This document shows, piece after piece, positions 7,699-16,214 of a stretch of 64,000 nt of DNA (position 1 is the first letter of the stretch; the number at the start of each line of letters is the position of its first letter). The notes under the pieces were generated by a model that saw only the letters and a program-made list of their open reading frames with translations, made no database searches and was not told the DNA's origin. The position numbers were made by a program, and so were the translations under genes. Where the stretch lies: NCBI RefSeq assembly GCF_029581575.1, contig NZ_CP089975.1, positions 1,054,001 to 1,118,000 of the forward strand. The letters run 5' to 3'. This DNA comes from Moraxella nasibovis (GTDB lineage Bacteria; Pseudomonadota; Gammaproteobacteria; Pseudomonadales; Moraxellaceae).

Positions 7699-9093
7699 AT
7701 GGCAGCAGCCTTTCATCATGGTACCGAGACCATCCGTATCGACGGTGGCTCAAGTCCTGTCTATACCGTCAATGGTGCAATCACCGCCATCATCGGCACA
7801 GCGCCTATTGGTGCGGTCAATGAGATTATTCTGGCACAAACCAAAAAAGATTTCGCTAAATTTGGTGGTGAGCTGACCGCCAAAGGCTTTAGCATCCCAG
7901 ATGCCGCACACATCTGGACTCGTTATGGATCAGGTCTTGCTTATGTCATCAATGTCTGCGACCCAGATAAGCATAAAACCCAAGTGTCTGATGAAGTGCT
8001 GGTGGTCGATGACAATACTTTGACTGCAGCCACCGTCTATCCTGCCATCCAAACGCTACAAATCACTGATAATGCAGCAACGCTCAACGATGGCGTGGAT
8101 TATACCGCTAATCTATTGACCGGTGAAATCACCTTTAAAAACCGTCCAACCGCACCGACGGCAACTTATACCTATACCGACCCGACCAAAGTGACAGAAA
8201 GCGACATTTTGGGTGGCTTTGTCTCAAGTACAGGTAAACGCACAGGCTTGGAGCTTTTGACCGAAGGCTTTGGTAAATTTGGGGCGGATGCTAAGATTTT
8301 GGTGATGCCTGAATTTGATCAGACAGCCACCGCAGCATCAGCGCTCATCAGCATGGCGGATAAACTAAACGCCATCGCCTATGTCCAAGCACCAAAAGGT
8401 ACCAGCCTATCGGCAGCGCTACAAGGTCGTGGTCCAAGCGGTGAGATTAATTTCAACACCTTATCCGACCGTGCGATGCTGTGCTATCCGCATGTTGTGG
8501 GTATTCTTGGTGCAGAAAGCTTGGCGGTGCATCTGGCTGGTCTGCGCATGCAGGTGGATGTCGAAAAAGGCTACTGGCATTCGACTTCTAACCATGAGCT
8601 ACAAGGCGTCATCGGTATGGAAGTGGGGCTGACAGCACGCATCGATGACCCACAATCAGAGACCAGCCGCCTAAATGAAAAGGGCATCACCACGGTATTT
8701 AACAGCTATGGCACAGGCTTTCGAGCGTGGGGCAACCGCTTGGCGTGTTTCCCAACCACAAGCCACATCAAAAACTTTGAAGTGGCACAACGCACAGGCG
8801 ATATCATTGATGAATCGATTCGTCAGTTTGAACTGCAATACATCGACCGTCCAATCGATGATGCGCTGATTGACAGTCTCATCGAAGGCATCCGCACTTA
8901 TCTTGGGACGCTCAAATCCATCGTCGGCTATTCGGTGAGCCTAGATTATGATTATGACTTGGTCGATGCCTTTAGCAAAGGGCAAGTGCCAATCGTCTAT
9001 GACCACACCCCAAAACTGCCAGCTGAACGCATCACCAACACCAGTGTGATGACGCGTAAGTATCTGGTCAACTTGGCTAAAGGAGTGAACTGA
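7699..9093 (+). CDS. Contractile tail sheath protein (Mu gpL-like)
   Basis: A 464-residue protein with the sheath signature: AAFHHGTETIRIDGGSSPVY at the N-terminus, AVNEIILAQTKKDFAKFGGEL and FSIPDAAHIWTRYGSGL early on, and the C-terminal IIDESIRQFELQYIDRPID plus GQVPIVYDHTPKLPAERI. It polymerises around the tube and contracts on infection, which shows a myovirus. Its TGA overlaps the ATG of the tube gene. Confidence 0.93.
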   Translation: MAAAFHHGTETIRIDGGSSPVYTVNGAITAIIGTAPIGAVNEIILAQTKKDFAKFGGELTAKGFSIPDAAHIWTRYGSGLAYVINVCDPDKHKTQVSDEVLVVDDNTLTAATVYPAIQTLQITDNAATLNDGVDYTANLLTGEITFKNRPTAPTATYTYTDPTKVTESDILGGFVSSTGKRTGLELLTEGFGKFGADAKILVMPEFDQTATAASALISMADKLNAIAYVQAPKGTSLSAALQGRGPSGEINFNTLSDRAMLCYPHVVGILGAESLAVHLAGLRMQVDVEKGYWHSTSNHELQGVIGMEVGLTARIDDPQSETSRLNEKGITTVFNSYGTGFRAWGNRLACFPTTSHIKNFEVAQRTGDIIDESIRQFELQYIDRPIDDALIDSLIEGIRTYLGTLKSIVGYSVSLDYDYDLVDAFSKGQVPIVYDHTPKLPAERITNTSVMTRKYLVNLAKGVN

Positions 9094-9605
9094 TGCAAGT
9101 TAATGTGATTTATAATGCCAATGTCTATATCAACGGCAACAATCTGTTGGGTCAAGCCCAAGAAATCAAGCTGCCTGATGTGGAAATTTCCCAAGATGAA
9201 TATAAGGGTCTTGGTCTGGTCGGCACGATTAAACTGCCATCAGGCGTAGAAGCACTCGAAGGGGAAATCACTTGGAACAGCTTTTATGAAGATGCGTTTA
9301 AGATGGCATATCATCCGTTCAAGGCGGTGCAAATCATGGTGCGTGCCGATATCCAAAAGCACGACGCACAAGGCTTGGCGGCAGAAGTTCCACTGGTGAC
9401 CATTCTGACGGGTAATTTCAGCAAAAATCCACTGGGTAGCTATAAGCCCAAAGAACGTGCTGAATTTGCCAGCACCTTTCAGGCGCATGAAGTGCGTCAG
9501 CTGATCGATGGTAAAGAAGTGCTGTATTTTAATGCCTTTAAGAACGAGTATCGTGTCAATGGCACAGATGCACTGGCAAACTTCCGCCGAGTGGTTGGGG
9601 CGTAA
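9093..9605 (+). CDS. Tail tube protein (Mu gpM-like)
   Basis: A 170-residue protein that starts within the sheath stop codon (TGATG). The family pattern is seen in ANVYINGNNLLGQAQEIKLP, then EGEITWNSFYEDAF and GNFSKNPLGSYKPKERAEF. It builds the inner tube beneath the sheath. A strong terminator lies directly downstream, so this module (4179-9656) ends here. Confidence 0.9.
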   Translation: MQVNVIYNANVYINGNNLLGQAQEIKLPDVEISQDEYKGLGLVGTIKLPSGVEALEGEITWNSFYEDAFKMAYHPFKAVQIMVRADIQKHDAQGLAAEVPLVTILTGNFSKNPLGSYKPKERAEFASTFQAHEVRQLIDGKEVLYFNAFKNEYRVNGTDALANFRRVVGA

Positions 9606-9621
9606 CTGACCGATAACTAAA

Positions 9622-9656
9622 GAAAAAGCCGATCTTAATTAGATTGGCTTTTTTTG
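9622..9656. terminator. Bidirectional intrinsic terminator after tail tube gene
   Basis: AAAAAGCC-G-ATCT pairs with AGAT-T-GGCTTTTT around a TAATT loop, with T runs on both strands. It ends the plus-strand tube transcript. It also ends the minus-strand moron transcript, whose stop codon (9639-9641) lies in the loop. Confidence 0.85.
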
Positions 9657-10433
9657 TTCATCATCGGCTGCATGATTAAAATCATCAAACATATCATGAT
9701 TAAAATATGAAATGCTTTCAATTTCGCTCATTTTGATGCTGATGAGAAAGTCTGAGAGGGTGTGCTGTACGGCGTTTTCGCCATGAATGGCATCGAGTAG
9801 CCCATGTTTTTGGTACACAGTACTGTAATTGCAATCAAAGCTAATCTTGAGCGTATCTTTGTCACGATAACCACTAAGCTGTGGAATAATGGCTAGATTG
9901 TCAAAGTTCAACTGTTCAAACTGCTCGCTGTACACAGTTCCGATGTACACTTTGCGTGATTTTAGAGATATTTTGACAGGTATTTGACGGTCCATAGCAG
10001 TCAAAATAACATTAAGTGTGCTGTCGTAAGTTTTGATCGTCTCTATGTCTTTACGCTTGTTTGCGGGTGTGGCATCACTGGGTGAGAAAAATGTAAAAAC
10101 CACTAAAAGCAGTAAGGGCTTGAGATGGCGAATGCCAAGATATTCTGCCATAAATTGGGATCTTAGCCAGTCATAGGTGTTATCTTGCCAGCTGGTATCA
10201 TAACCAATCAAGGCGGCAATTTTGTCAAGTATCGCCAAAAAGCCCAGAGAAATCAGTAGGAGGATGGTAAGAAAGCAGGCGGTCTGAATAATCCAAGAAA
10301 TACCCACTCGACCTAAGATGGCATAGGACTCCCAACCTGTACTGCGTTTTAATAAGGCTTTTTGAGCAGGAAGGGCATCGATATAACGATGCCCAATGAT
10401 TAATATCCAAAATACAAATAAGACAGCTAGCAC
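9639..10433 (-). CDS. Uncharacterised membrane protein (prophage moron)
   Basis: A 264-residue protein from GTG 10433, four bases after the stop of the gene upstream. There is a hydrophobic N-terminus (LAVLFVFWILII), a long hydrophobic stretch near residues 45-78 (IIQTACFLTILLLISLGFLAIL) and another near 105-118. A soluble C-terminal half of about 140 residues follows, containing KVYIGTVYSEQFE and PQLSGYRDKDTLKISF. I do not recognise the function. It points against the late genes and has its own promoter, so it may be made in the lysogen. Superinfection exclusion is one possible role, not shown. Confidence 0.7.
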   Translation of the reverse strand: MLAVLFVFWILIIGHRYIDALPAQKALLKRSTGWESYAILGRVGISWIIQTACFLTILLLISLGFLAILDKIAALIGYDTSWQDNTYDWLRSQFMAEYLGIRHLKPLLLLVVFTFFSPSDATPANKRKDIETIKTYDSTLNVILTAMDRQIPVKISLKSRKVYIGTVYSEQFEQLNFDNLAIIPQLSGYRDKDTLKISFDCNYSTVYQKHGLLDAIHGENAVQHTLSDFLISIKMSEIESISYFNHDMFDDFNHAADDEQKKPI

Positions 10434-10436
10434 TGG

Positions 10437-10652
10437 TTAGCTCTTTTGATTGACTTTGATGGTGGCAAAAAAAGCGATTTGATCGGCAAGCTTTTGGCGA
10501 GCGTGTGGATTGCTATAATCGACACGAGCGACACCATCTTTATCAATCATCAAAAAGCCGTTTTCGCTTTTAGCAGGATTGTTGCGGTCTTTGAACGCAT
10601 GAAATCGGTCGGTGACAAGCCATCGCCATAACGCCTTTAGATGCTGCAACAT
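10437..10652 (-). CDS. Small uncharacterised moron protein
   Basis: A 71-residue protein (MLQHLKALWRWLVTDRFHAF at the start) with an amphipathic, Trp-rich N-terminus and a polar remainder. It is the first gene of a two-gene minus-strand operon with the membrane protein after it. It follows a near-consensus promoter by about 50 bases, with GGAG in the leader. No function recognised. Confidence 0.6.
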   Translation of the reverse strand: MLQHLKALWRWLVTDRFHAFKDRNNPAKSENGFLMIDKDGVARVDYSNPHARQKLADQIAFFATIKVNQKS

Positions 10653-10699
10653 ACAAACTCCGATTTTTTTAAGCGACCTATGTGGTCATGGATACCTTT

Positions 10700-10728
10700 A
10701 TGGTAGCGATTCAGCCGGTAAATGTCAA
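10700..10728 (-). promoter_or_regulatory. Sigma-70 promoter of the minus-strand moron pair
   Basis: On the minus strand TTGACA, a 17-base spacer and TACCAT lead toward the 71-residue ORF. A consensus -35 with ideal spacing contrasts with the weak -35 of the phage late promoters and suggests constitutive expression. Confidence 0.65.
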
Positions 10729-10757
10729 TAGTTGTGCCAAGCTGTCAATCTGTATTT

Positions 10758-10801
10758 TTAAACCACTTTAAAAGACAAGCCCTGCATTATCCGCCTACAA
10801 T
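10758..10801 (+). promoter_or_regulatory. Phage late promoter copy B: dyad, -35 and -10
   Basis: TTAAA-CCAC-TTTAA (10758-10771; the dyad extends by two more pairs) abuts AAGACA (10772-10777). An 18-base spacer leads to TACAAT (10796-10801). It lies between the moron promoter and the tail chaperone gene and restarts late transcription beyond the moron insertion. Confidence 0.75.
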
Positions 10802-10830
10802 GCACCTAGAATCAACCTAGGTGCATTTTT
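10801..10830 (+). promoter_or_regulatory. 5'-terminal hairpin of late transcript B
   Basis: TGCACCTAG (10801-10809) pairs perfectly with CTAGGTGCA (10817-10825) around a 7-base loop, followed by five T. It sits at the predicted transcript start and precedes the RBS TTAGGAG. It could be an mRNA-stabilising 5' hairpin or an attenuator. Confidence 0.6.
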
Positions 10831-10844
10831 ATTAGGAGCATACC

Positions 10845-11171
10845 ATGACAACTGCACACAACCCAACCCACACCATCCAAGAACAGCTTGGCAGTCATAT
10901 CAGCATTCAGCTTGATTATCCGATCACTGACGGACATGGTAAGCAGATCACCGAAATCACCATTCGCCGCCCAAAGGTGAAGGATTTACGCAAAGTTGCA
11001 CATGAGTCAAAAGGTCGCGAAGATACGCCTAGCATTGAGATGGAAATTTCTATGCTAAGCCGACTAACCGATCTTTTGCCTGAAGATTTGGATGCTTTGG
11101 ATATGGCGGACTATACCAAAATTCAAGAAAAAGCACAGGAAATGATGGGAAAGCCGACATCGCAAGCCTAG
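10845..11171 (+). CDS. Phage tail assembly chaperone (Mu gp41-like)
   Basis: A 108-residue protein preceded by TAGGAG. The family pattern includes ISIQLDYPITDGHGKQITEI, then IRRPKVKDLRKVAHE and LPEDLDALDMADYTKIQ. It assists tube assembly on the tape measure. Near the 3' end G-GGA-AAG (11147-11153) is in the phase needed for -1 slippage, giving a longer second product. The tape measure gene lies downstream beyond a moron. Confidence 0.82.
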   Translation: MTTAHNPTHTIQEQLGSHISIQLDYPITDGHGKQITEITIRRPKVKDLRKVAHESKGREDTPSIEMEISMLSRLTDLLPEDLDALDMADYTKIQEKAQEMMGKPTSQA

Positions 11172-11311
11172 ATAATGCACTGGCGGACTTGGCTTGGTGG
11201 TTTGGTTTTTAACCATCCGAGCTTGAAAATCTGACTGTGGCGGATGTGGAGCGCTGGCTTGCCCAAGCCAATCGGCAAATCAAAGCTGGCTATCAAAAAA
11301 CCGCCTTGTAA
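11147..11311 (+). pseudogene. -1 frame extension of tail chaperone (GpE-like), broken by TAA
   Basis: After slippage at GGGAAAG the -1 frame reads KADIASLDNALADLAWWFGF, then a TAA at 11210-11212. In the same frame it continues PSELENLTVADVERWLAQAN and on to a TAA at 11309-11311. LAWWFGFQPSEL is the expected family pattern, so the stop probably replaced a CAA codon. The GGGAAAG heptamer is the one lambda uses for G-T. The frameshift product, if made, is cut to 21 residues after the shift instead of about 54. Confidence 0.72.
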
Positions 11312-11326
11312 GGGGCGGTTTTGGTT
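11297..11326 (-). terminator. Intrinsic terminator of small minus-strand moron
   Basis: AACCGCC pairs with GGCGGTT around CTTACAA-like loop bases. On the minus strand the hairpin is followed by six T, on the plus strand by only four. It mainly ends the transcript of the membrane protein gene at 11346-11639. Confidence 0.6.
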
Positions 11327-11345
11327 ATGTGGGCTAAGTGCTGAC

Positions 11346-11639
11346 TCAGGACTCTTTAATAAAGCAAGCCAAGATGCTAAAAATGATAGCAAGGCAAGCA
11401 CCAACCAGTCCACCAAGAGCGGCACCGCCAAGTGAAAACATACCTATGAATAACATCGCAAGGGGTAAGCCAACAACAAAGCCAACCAAGCTTGATGTCA
11501 GCACGGGTATATAGTCAATGCCAAGAGAGCCGATGACATAAATAGCCATGGCAACAGCTCCAAATTTGGCACCAAGACCGATGAGAAACTCTGCTGAGTT
11601 TAGGGTGGAGTGATACAGAAATTGGCGGATGATTGGCAC
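11346..11639 (-). CDS. Small uncharacterised integral membrane protein (moron)
   Basis: A 97-residue protein from GTG 11639, preferred because AAGGAG lies 6 bases before it; an upstream in-frame ATG at 11669 lacks a good RBS. It consists almost wholly of three hydrophobic Gly/Ala-rich segments (AVAMAIYVIGSLGI, LVGFVVGLPLAMLFIGMF, ALGGLVGACLAIIFSILACF). It is inserted antisense between the tail chaperone and the tape measure gene. Function unknown; a lysogenic envelope function is plausible. Confidence 0.62.
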   Translation of the reverse strand: MPIIRQFLYHSTLNSAEFLIGLGAKFGAVAMAIYVIGSLGIDYIPVLTSSLVGFVVGLPLAMLFIGMFSLGGAALGGLVGACLAIIFSILACFIKES

Positions 11640-11661
11640 GGAATTCTCCTTATCATATAAC
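11633..11661 (+). promoter_or_regulatory. Possible sigma-70 promoter for the tape measure gene
   Basis: TTGGCA (11633-11638), a 17-base spacer and TATAAC (11656-11661) lie 25 bases before the tape measure ATG. It would restore transcription past the small moron. The dyad seen at the three late promoters is absent. Confidence 0.4.
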
Positions 11662-11686
11662 AGTATCATAATATAGAGTGAAGTTT

Positions 11687-14600
11687 ATGGCAAGTGATTT
11701 AGTAGTTGCTCTCACGATTACCGCTGCACTGGGTGCAGGTTTCCATGCGGCATTTAGTCAAGCGGAAAAGGTAGGCAAGAAACTGGGTGATGGCTTAAAA
11801 CAAGCAAGCAAAGATAATTTTAAGCTTGGTGAACAAATTGAAAAAATGACCAAAAAACAGTCAGGGTTGTTGGAAAAAATCAACAGTTCTGGCGGTGCTA
11901 GTCAAAGAAAGCTTGATGGTATGTATCGCCGATATTCACAAATGGGCACGGCAATTGCTAAGCTAAAACAAAAACAAGAACAATATACAAACGCCATCAG
12001 CAAATCCGAAAAAGCCCAAAAGAATCTCAATGATGCGATTAATAGAAGAGATAGTTTGCGTGCACAGCGTGATGCTACCAAGTCTGACCTGATGGATTCA
12101 GCGGCAACCACGATGGCGATTGCTGCACCTATTGGCAAGGCTGTCAAAACCTTTATGGAAGGAGAAGATGCTGCGGCAAATCTAAAAATCGCCATGATGA
12201 AAGCGGATGGGACTTTTGGGGAATTTGACAAAATCAGTAAAATTGCTGATGAACTTGGCAATACCTTACCAGGTACAAGCAAAGATTTCTATGCATTGGC
12301 TCAATCTCTGAAACAGCAAGGTCTGTCAGATCAAGCATTGACAGGTGGTGCGTTCAAAACAGCAGCTGAACTTAATGTGTTGTTTGATATGGATCAGGCA
12401 ACAGGTGGTGAGTTCTTGGCTAAGTTTATGGAATCGCATGGCTTGAAAGAGCATGAGCTTGGTGCAGCGGCTGATGCATTGCAGCGTGCAAGATATGCAT
12501 CAGGTCTTGACCCAAGGCAGATGCTAGATGCAATGAAATACTATGCTCCGACGGCAAATACACTTGGATTGACAGGGCTTGATAACACCAAAAAGATTCT
12601 TGCCATGGAAACGATGGCGGCTAAAAAAGGCATGGAAGGTTCAGTTTTTGGTATGGCATTTGAAGATTTTATGGGCATGCTAAGTAAAGGTCCAAAAATG
12701 ATTGAGTCTGCCAAAAAGGGCATGAAGGCTGAATCTCGACGAATGCTAGAAGAATCTGGCGTCAAAATGGAATTTTATGACGAAAAAGGAACGCTTAAAA
12801 GTATTGATAATATCATGACGGAGCTTGATAAGCTTGAAAAGGTGCGTGAAAAATTTGGTGATGAAGGCGTGCTTGCCGTTACTAAAGATTTGTTTGGGGA
12901 TTCAGGCGGTCGTTTGGCGGCTATTTTGTCAGAAAATGGCAAAGAAGGCTTGGCAAAAACCCTGAAAGAAATGGAGGAACAGGCGTCACTCCAAGAGCGA
13001 ATTAATGTTAAAACCAGAACACTCAGTTCAATTTTAGAATCATTGCAAGGTGTTTGGTCAACGGCAGTAGGGGCATTTGGTGAAGCGTTTGCTGATGACA
13101 TAAAATCCGCATCCAAATGGGCAATGGATTTTATTGATAATTCTATCACACCTTGGATTAAAGAAAATCAAACCTTGGTTAAAACGATTTCTTTGGTAGT
13201 TTTGGGTATTTCAGCAGTTGCAACCGCAGGACTTGCCTTAAAATTCGTGTTCTTGGGTTTGGCAGCAGCAATAAATACCGTACTCATGCCATTTAAGATA
13301 TTTAAAGCAGCCAAAGCCGCTCACGAGTTGGCTGTGCTCAATGGTAAAACCACGTTACTGACTCGTGCTGTCGGTATGCTAAAAGGGGCGTTTGCATGGC
13401 TTAAAGGCTTATCTTTTGGCAAGCTATTCGGCTTTTTAAAATCCATCCCCTTAAACCCGCTCAAAGCCCTGCCAATGCTATTTGGTGCGGCTAAAGGGGC
13501 GATTTTTGGCATCGTGGGAGCGCTTAAGGCATTTACGATGGCAGCACTCACCAGTCCGATTACTTGGCTTGTGGTGGGGGCACTGCTGCTTTATAAATTT
13601 TGGAATCCCATCAAAGCCTTTTTTGCAGGGATTTGGGATAGTATCAGTGCCGCTGCTGCGCCGATTATGCCGATATTTAGTGCTATTGGCAATGCGATTA
13701 AGCCTGCCTTGGATTGGCTTGGGCAGTTTTTTAATCTGACTCAAGTGGGCGAAGGCAACGTACGCAGTCTAGGGCAGACAGTGGGCGGATTTTTAGTTGG
13801 TGCATTTATGGCATTGACCGCACCCATTCGTACCGTCTGGCAAGTTGCCAAATTTGTCTGGGATAGTCTAACAGGCTTATTCAGCGGTGAGATCAGCGTC
13901 GGTGATATTTTTGGGGGCTTTAGCCGTGCGTGGGAAGGCTTTCTCACCAAAATCGAAGGGTGGAAAGCCAAGGCATCTGAGCTGTGGAATAGCTTTACCA
14001 GTCTATTCAAAGGTGGTGGTGATAAAGCGGTCGGTGGAGCTGTCGGCGGTGCAGGTGGCGGTGGCTTTTGGTCGTCATTGACTAGTGGTCTAGAATCTGC
14101 ACGCCAAACCATCAGTGAAAAGGCAGGCGGTCTGTGGGACAGTGCCAAAGCCAAATTTGACGAAGCCAAAGGCACGCTCACCACCAAAGCGTCTGAAATC
14201 TGGTCATCTGTCACCAATGTACTCAATGGGGCAAATGGGGTCAATATCGGCGCTATCATCGCTCAGACGGTGAGTGGTGCGGTGTCTGCCATCAGCGGTG
14301 CAGCAACCACCATCAGCGGTGTGCTATCGGCGATGGTGCAGGGCATGAGCGGGGCGTTTGTGGCGATTTTCCCTGTGATTAGCACGGCTTTTAGCGGTAT
14401 GGCTGCGGTGGCATCGGCAGGGGTGGCGAGCCTAACTGCGGTGGTGATGGCAGGCTTTGCAGTGATGCGTGTACAGGTGGCGAGTGGCTGGCAGTCGCTC
14501 GGTGCTGCAATGAGCGGCAATCCAATGCTGGTACGCCTACAGATGGCAATGGGGCAATGTATCGCCTATCTGGGCGGTGTCCAAGGGCGATTCTATGCCA

Positions 14601-15091
14601 TCGGTCTGAATATCTCGCAGGGCTTGGCTCGGGGGATTGAGTCGGGGATTGGGCGTGTGCGAGCAGCAACGGTCAAACTGGCACAAGAAGTGGATAAAAC
14701 CACTCGATTGCAGATGAAAATCAAATCGCCTAGCCGTGTGATGATGGCGCTAGGTGGCTTTGTGTCAGCAGGTTTGGCGGTGGGTATCGCCAAAGGGGGT
14801 AGCAAGCCTATCCAAGCCATCGGCCGTGTCGCAAAAGGCGTCACCGCAGGCCTTGGCGAAAAAATGGGCGATCTATCCGCTGTGGTATCGACCACGACCA
14901 GCGCTCATCAAGCACGCATGGCAGGCGTGGGCAATGGTGCCAATGGTAATATCACCATCTATTATCAGCCGACCATCACCGCTGATGGTCAAAATCGCCA
15001 TGGCATCGAGCAGCTGCTCAAGCTGTCACAGCGTGAGTTTGAAAAAATGTTCCAAAAAATGATGCAAGACAGACAACGGAGAGCCTACTGA
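11687..15091 (+). CDS. Phage tail tape measure protein (TP901 family)
   Basis: A 1134-residue protein from ATG 11687. Residues about 1-130 are coiled coil. Residues about 150-480 are the TP901 core (LGNTLPGTSKDFYALAQSLK, YYAPTANTLGLTGLDN). Hydrophobic helices lie near 500-660 and an Ala/Gly/Ser-rich stretch follows. The C-terminus has KIKSPSRVMMALGGFVSAGL, common to tape measure proteins. It sets tail length and is ejected with the DNA. Its TGA overlaps the next ATG. Confidence 0.93.
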   Translation: MASDLVVALTITAALGAGFHAAFSQAEKVGKKLGDGLKQASKDNFKLGEQIEKMTKKQSGLLEKINSSGGASQRKLDGMYRRYSQMGTAIAKLKQKQEQYTNAISKSEKAQKNLNDAINRRDSLRAQRDATKSDLMDSAATTMAIAAPIGKAVKTFMEGEDAAANLKIAMMKADGTFGEFDKISKIADELGNTLPGTSKDFYALAQSLKQQGLSDQALTGGAFKTAAELNVLFDMDQATGGEFLAKFMESHGLKEHELGAAADALQRARYASGLDPRQMLDAMKYYAPTANTLGLTGLDNTKKILAMETMAAKKGMEGSVFGMAFEDFMGMLSKGPKMIESAKKGMKAESRRMLEESGVKMEFYDEKGTLKSIDNIMTELDKLEKVREKFGDEGVLAVTKDLFGDSGGRLAAILSENGKEGLAKTLKEMEEQASLQERINVKTRTLSSILESLQGVWSTAVGAFGEAFADDIKSASKWAMDFIDNSITPWIKENQTLVKTISLVVLGISAVATAGLALKFVFLGLAAAINTVLMPFKIFKAAKAAHELAVLNGKTTLLTRAVGMLKGAFAWLKGLSFGKLFGFLKSIPLNPLKALPMLFGAAKGAIFGIVGALKAFTMAALTSPITWLVVGALLLYKFWNPIKAFFAGIWDSISAAAAPIMPIFSAIGNAIKPALDWLGQFFNLTQVGEGNVRSLGQTVGGFLVGAFMALTAPIRTVWQVAKFVWDSLTGLFSGEISVGDIFGGFSRAWEGFLTKIEGWKAKASELWNSFTSLFKGGGDKAVGGAVGGAGGGGFWSSLTSGLESARQTISEKAGGLWDSAKAKFDEAKGTLTTKASEIWSSVTNVLNGANGVNIGAIIAQTVSGAVSAISGAATTISGVLSAMVQGMSGAFVAIFPVISTAFSGMAAVASAGVASLTAVVMAGFAVMRVQVASGWQSLGAAMSGNPMLVRLQMAMGQCIAYLGGVQGRFYAIGLNISQGLARGIESGIGRVRAATVKLAQEVDKTTRLQMKIKSPSRVMMALGGFVSAGLAVGIAKGGSKPIQAIGRVAKGVTAGLGEKMGDLSAVVSTTTSAHQARMAGVGNGANGNITIYYQPTITADGQNRHGIEQLLKLSQREFEKMFQKMMQDRQRRAY

Positions 15092-15990
15092 TGTATGCAA
15101 TGCTGGGTGAAATTCCTTTCGAGATGACTGACGGCTTTACGGCGCTATCACTGCGCCATGAAGCGCGCTTTGCTTATCATGATGTCATCGCCGCCAAGCC
15201 ACGCACCCAAAGCCTAGGGCATAAGCTCGATAAGCTTGAGTTTGAGCTCAGATTGCACTGGCGTCTGGGTGATGTCGGTGGTCAATATGCTGCCTTGGTA
15301 CAAGCACAAAAATCACAGCAAGCACAAGCACTGGTGACAGGCTCTGGGCAGATGATGGGATTTTTTTGTATCAATCAGCTGTCTGTCACGGCCACGGCAA
15401 CCAACGATACCGGTGATGTCATCGCCATGGATATCAGTGTCGATCTGACCGAATATGCCGGTGATTCCAATGCACCCAATGATGCACCAGCCATCGTATC
15501 AGCGGACTCTGCGCCACTGCTGTCTATGCGTGATGACAGTATCAACGCGCCGATAGACATCGAGACAGCGAGCATGATGGCAGATGTCGGTGCATGGCGG
15601 CGCACGGGTGGTCTGTTAGATGGGATATTGACACGGCTGGACTTGCTCAAGCAGACCAATGACCCTTTGGTCATCTCGGGTATCTTATCCGATGTCATCA
15701 AAGATGGCAGTGCGGCGGTGGGCTTACTGGGTAATCTGTCCATGCTGTCAGCGTATCAGTCATCACTGCTTGGGGCAGCTGGCATGGGCGAACGCATCAG
15801 CAGTGCCATGTCATCGGTGAATCTTGCCATCGGTGCTGCCAAAGGTGGGGATATCATGGGTGTGCGCCAAGCCATCTATGATGCCCAAGGCACGATGGGC
15901 GCTGCACAAAAGGTGGTCAGTGGCATCACCGCCAAGATCGCCGCCAAAAAACCACTGAAGCTACCACGACTGCCACGATTGTCACGATAG
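15091..15990 (+). CDS. Tail/DNA circularisation protein (Mu gpN-like)
   Basis: A 299-residue protein that starts in the tape measure stop (TGATG). Its N-terminus (GEIPFEMTDGFTALSLRHEA, then PRTQSLGHKLDKLEFELRLH) matches the DNA circularisation N-terminal domain. The middle and end are Ala/Met-rich and less conserved, ending in the basic KPLKLPRLPRLSR. In Mu, gpN is a baseplate hub component. Confidence 0.83.
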   Translation: MYAMLGEIPFEMTDGFTALSLRHEARFAYHDVIAAKPRTQSLGHKLDKLEFELRLHWRLGDVGGQYAALVQAQKSQQAQALVTGSGQMMGFFCINQLSVTATATNDTGDVIAMDISVDLTEYAGDSNAPNDAPAIVSADSAPLLSMRDDSINAPIDIETASMMADVGAWRRTGGLLDGILTRLDLLKQTNDPLVISGILSDVIKDGSAAVGLLGNLSMLSAYQSSLLGAAGMGERISSAMSSVNLAIGAAKGGDIMGVRQAIYDAQGTMGAAQKVVSGITAKIAAKKPLKLPRLPRLSR

Positions 15991-15998
15991 GGGGATAG

Positions 15999-16214
15999 AT
16001 GAACCAAAGCGTACTCAAGCACATCACCAGTGATGGCGAGCGGTGGGATAGCATCGCCCATCGCTACTATGGTCAAGCAGGCATGATGGGACTGCTGATT
16101 GATGCCAATCCGCATCTGCCTATCACTGAAGTATTCACCGCAGGGCAGACGGTGTTTGTCCCTATCATCAAACAGCCCACCAATAAGAGCAGATTACCCC
16201 CATGGATGCAGTAA
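15999..16214 (+). CDS. Tail protein X, LysM-like (P2 gpX family)
   Basis: A 71-residue protein with a LysM-like fold signature (DGERWDSIAHRYYGQAGMMG, LIDANPHLP, FTAGQTVFVPII). GGGGGA precedes the ATG. Its end overlaps the start of the next gene by 13 bases. Members hold baseplate hub parts together. Confidence 0.88.
   Translation: MNQSVLKHITSDGERWDSIAHRYYGQAGMMGLLIDANPHLPITEVFTAGQTVFVPIIKQPTNKSRLPPWMQ

Noticed and set aside
13741-14259. 172-codon minus-strand ORF within the tape measure gene
   Set aside because: A shadow frame of the coding sequence; Ser/Pro-rich composition and no RBS.
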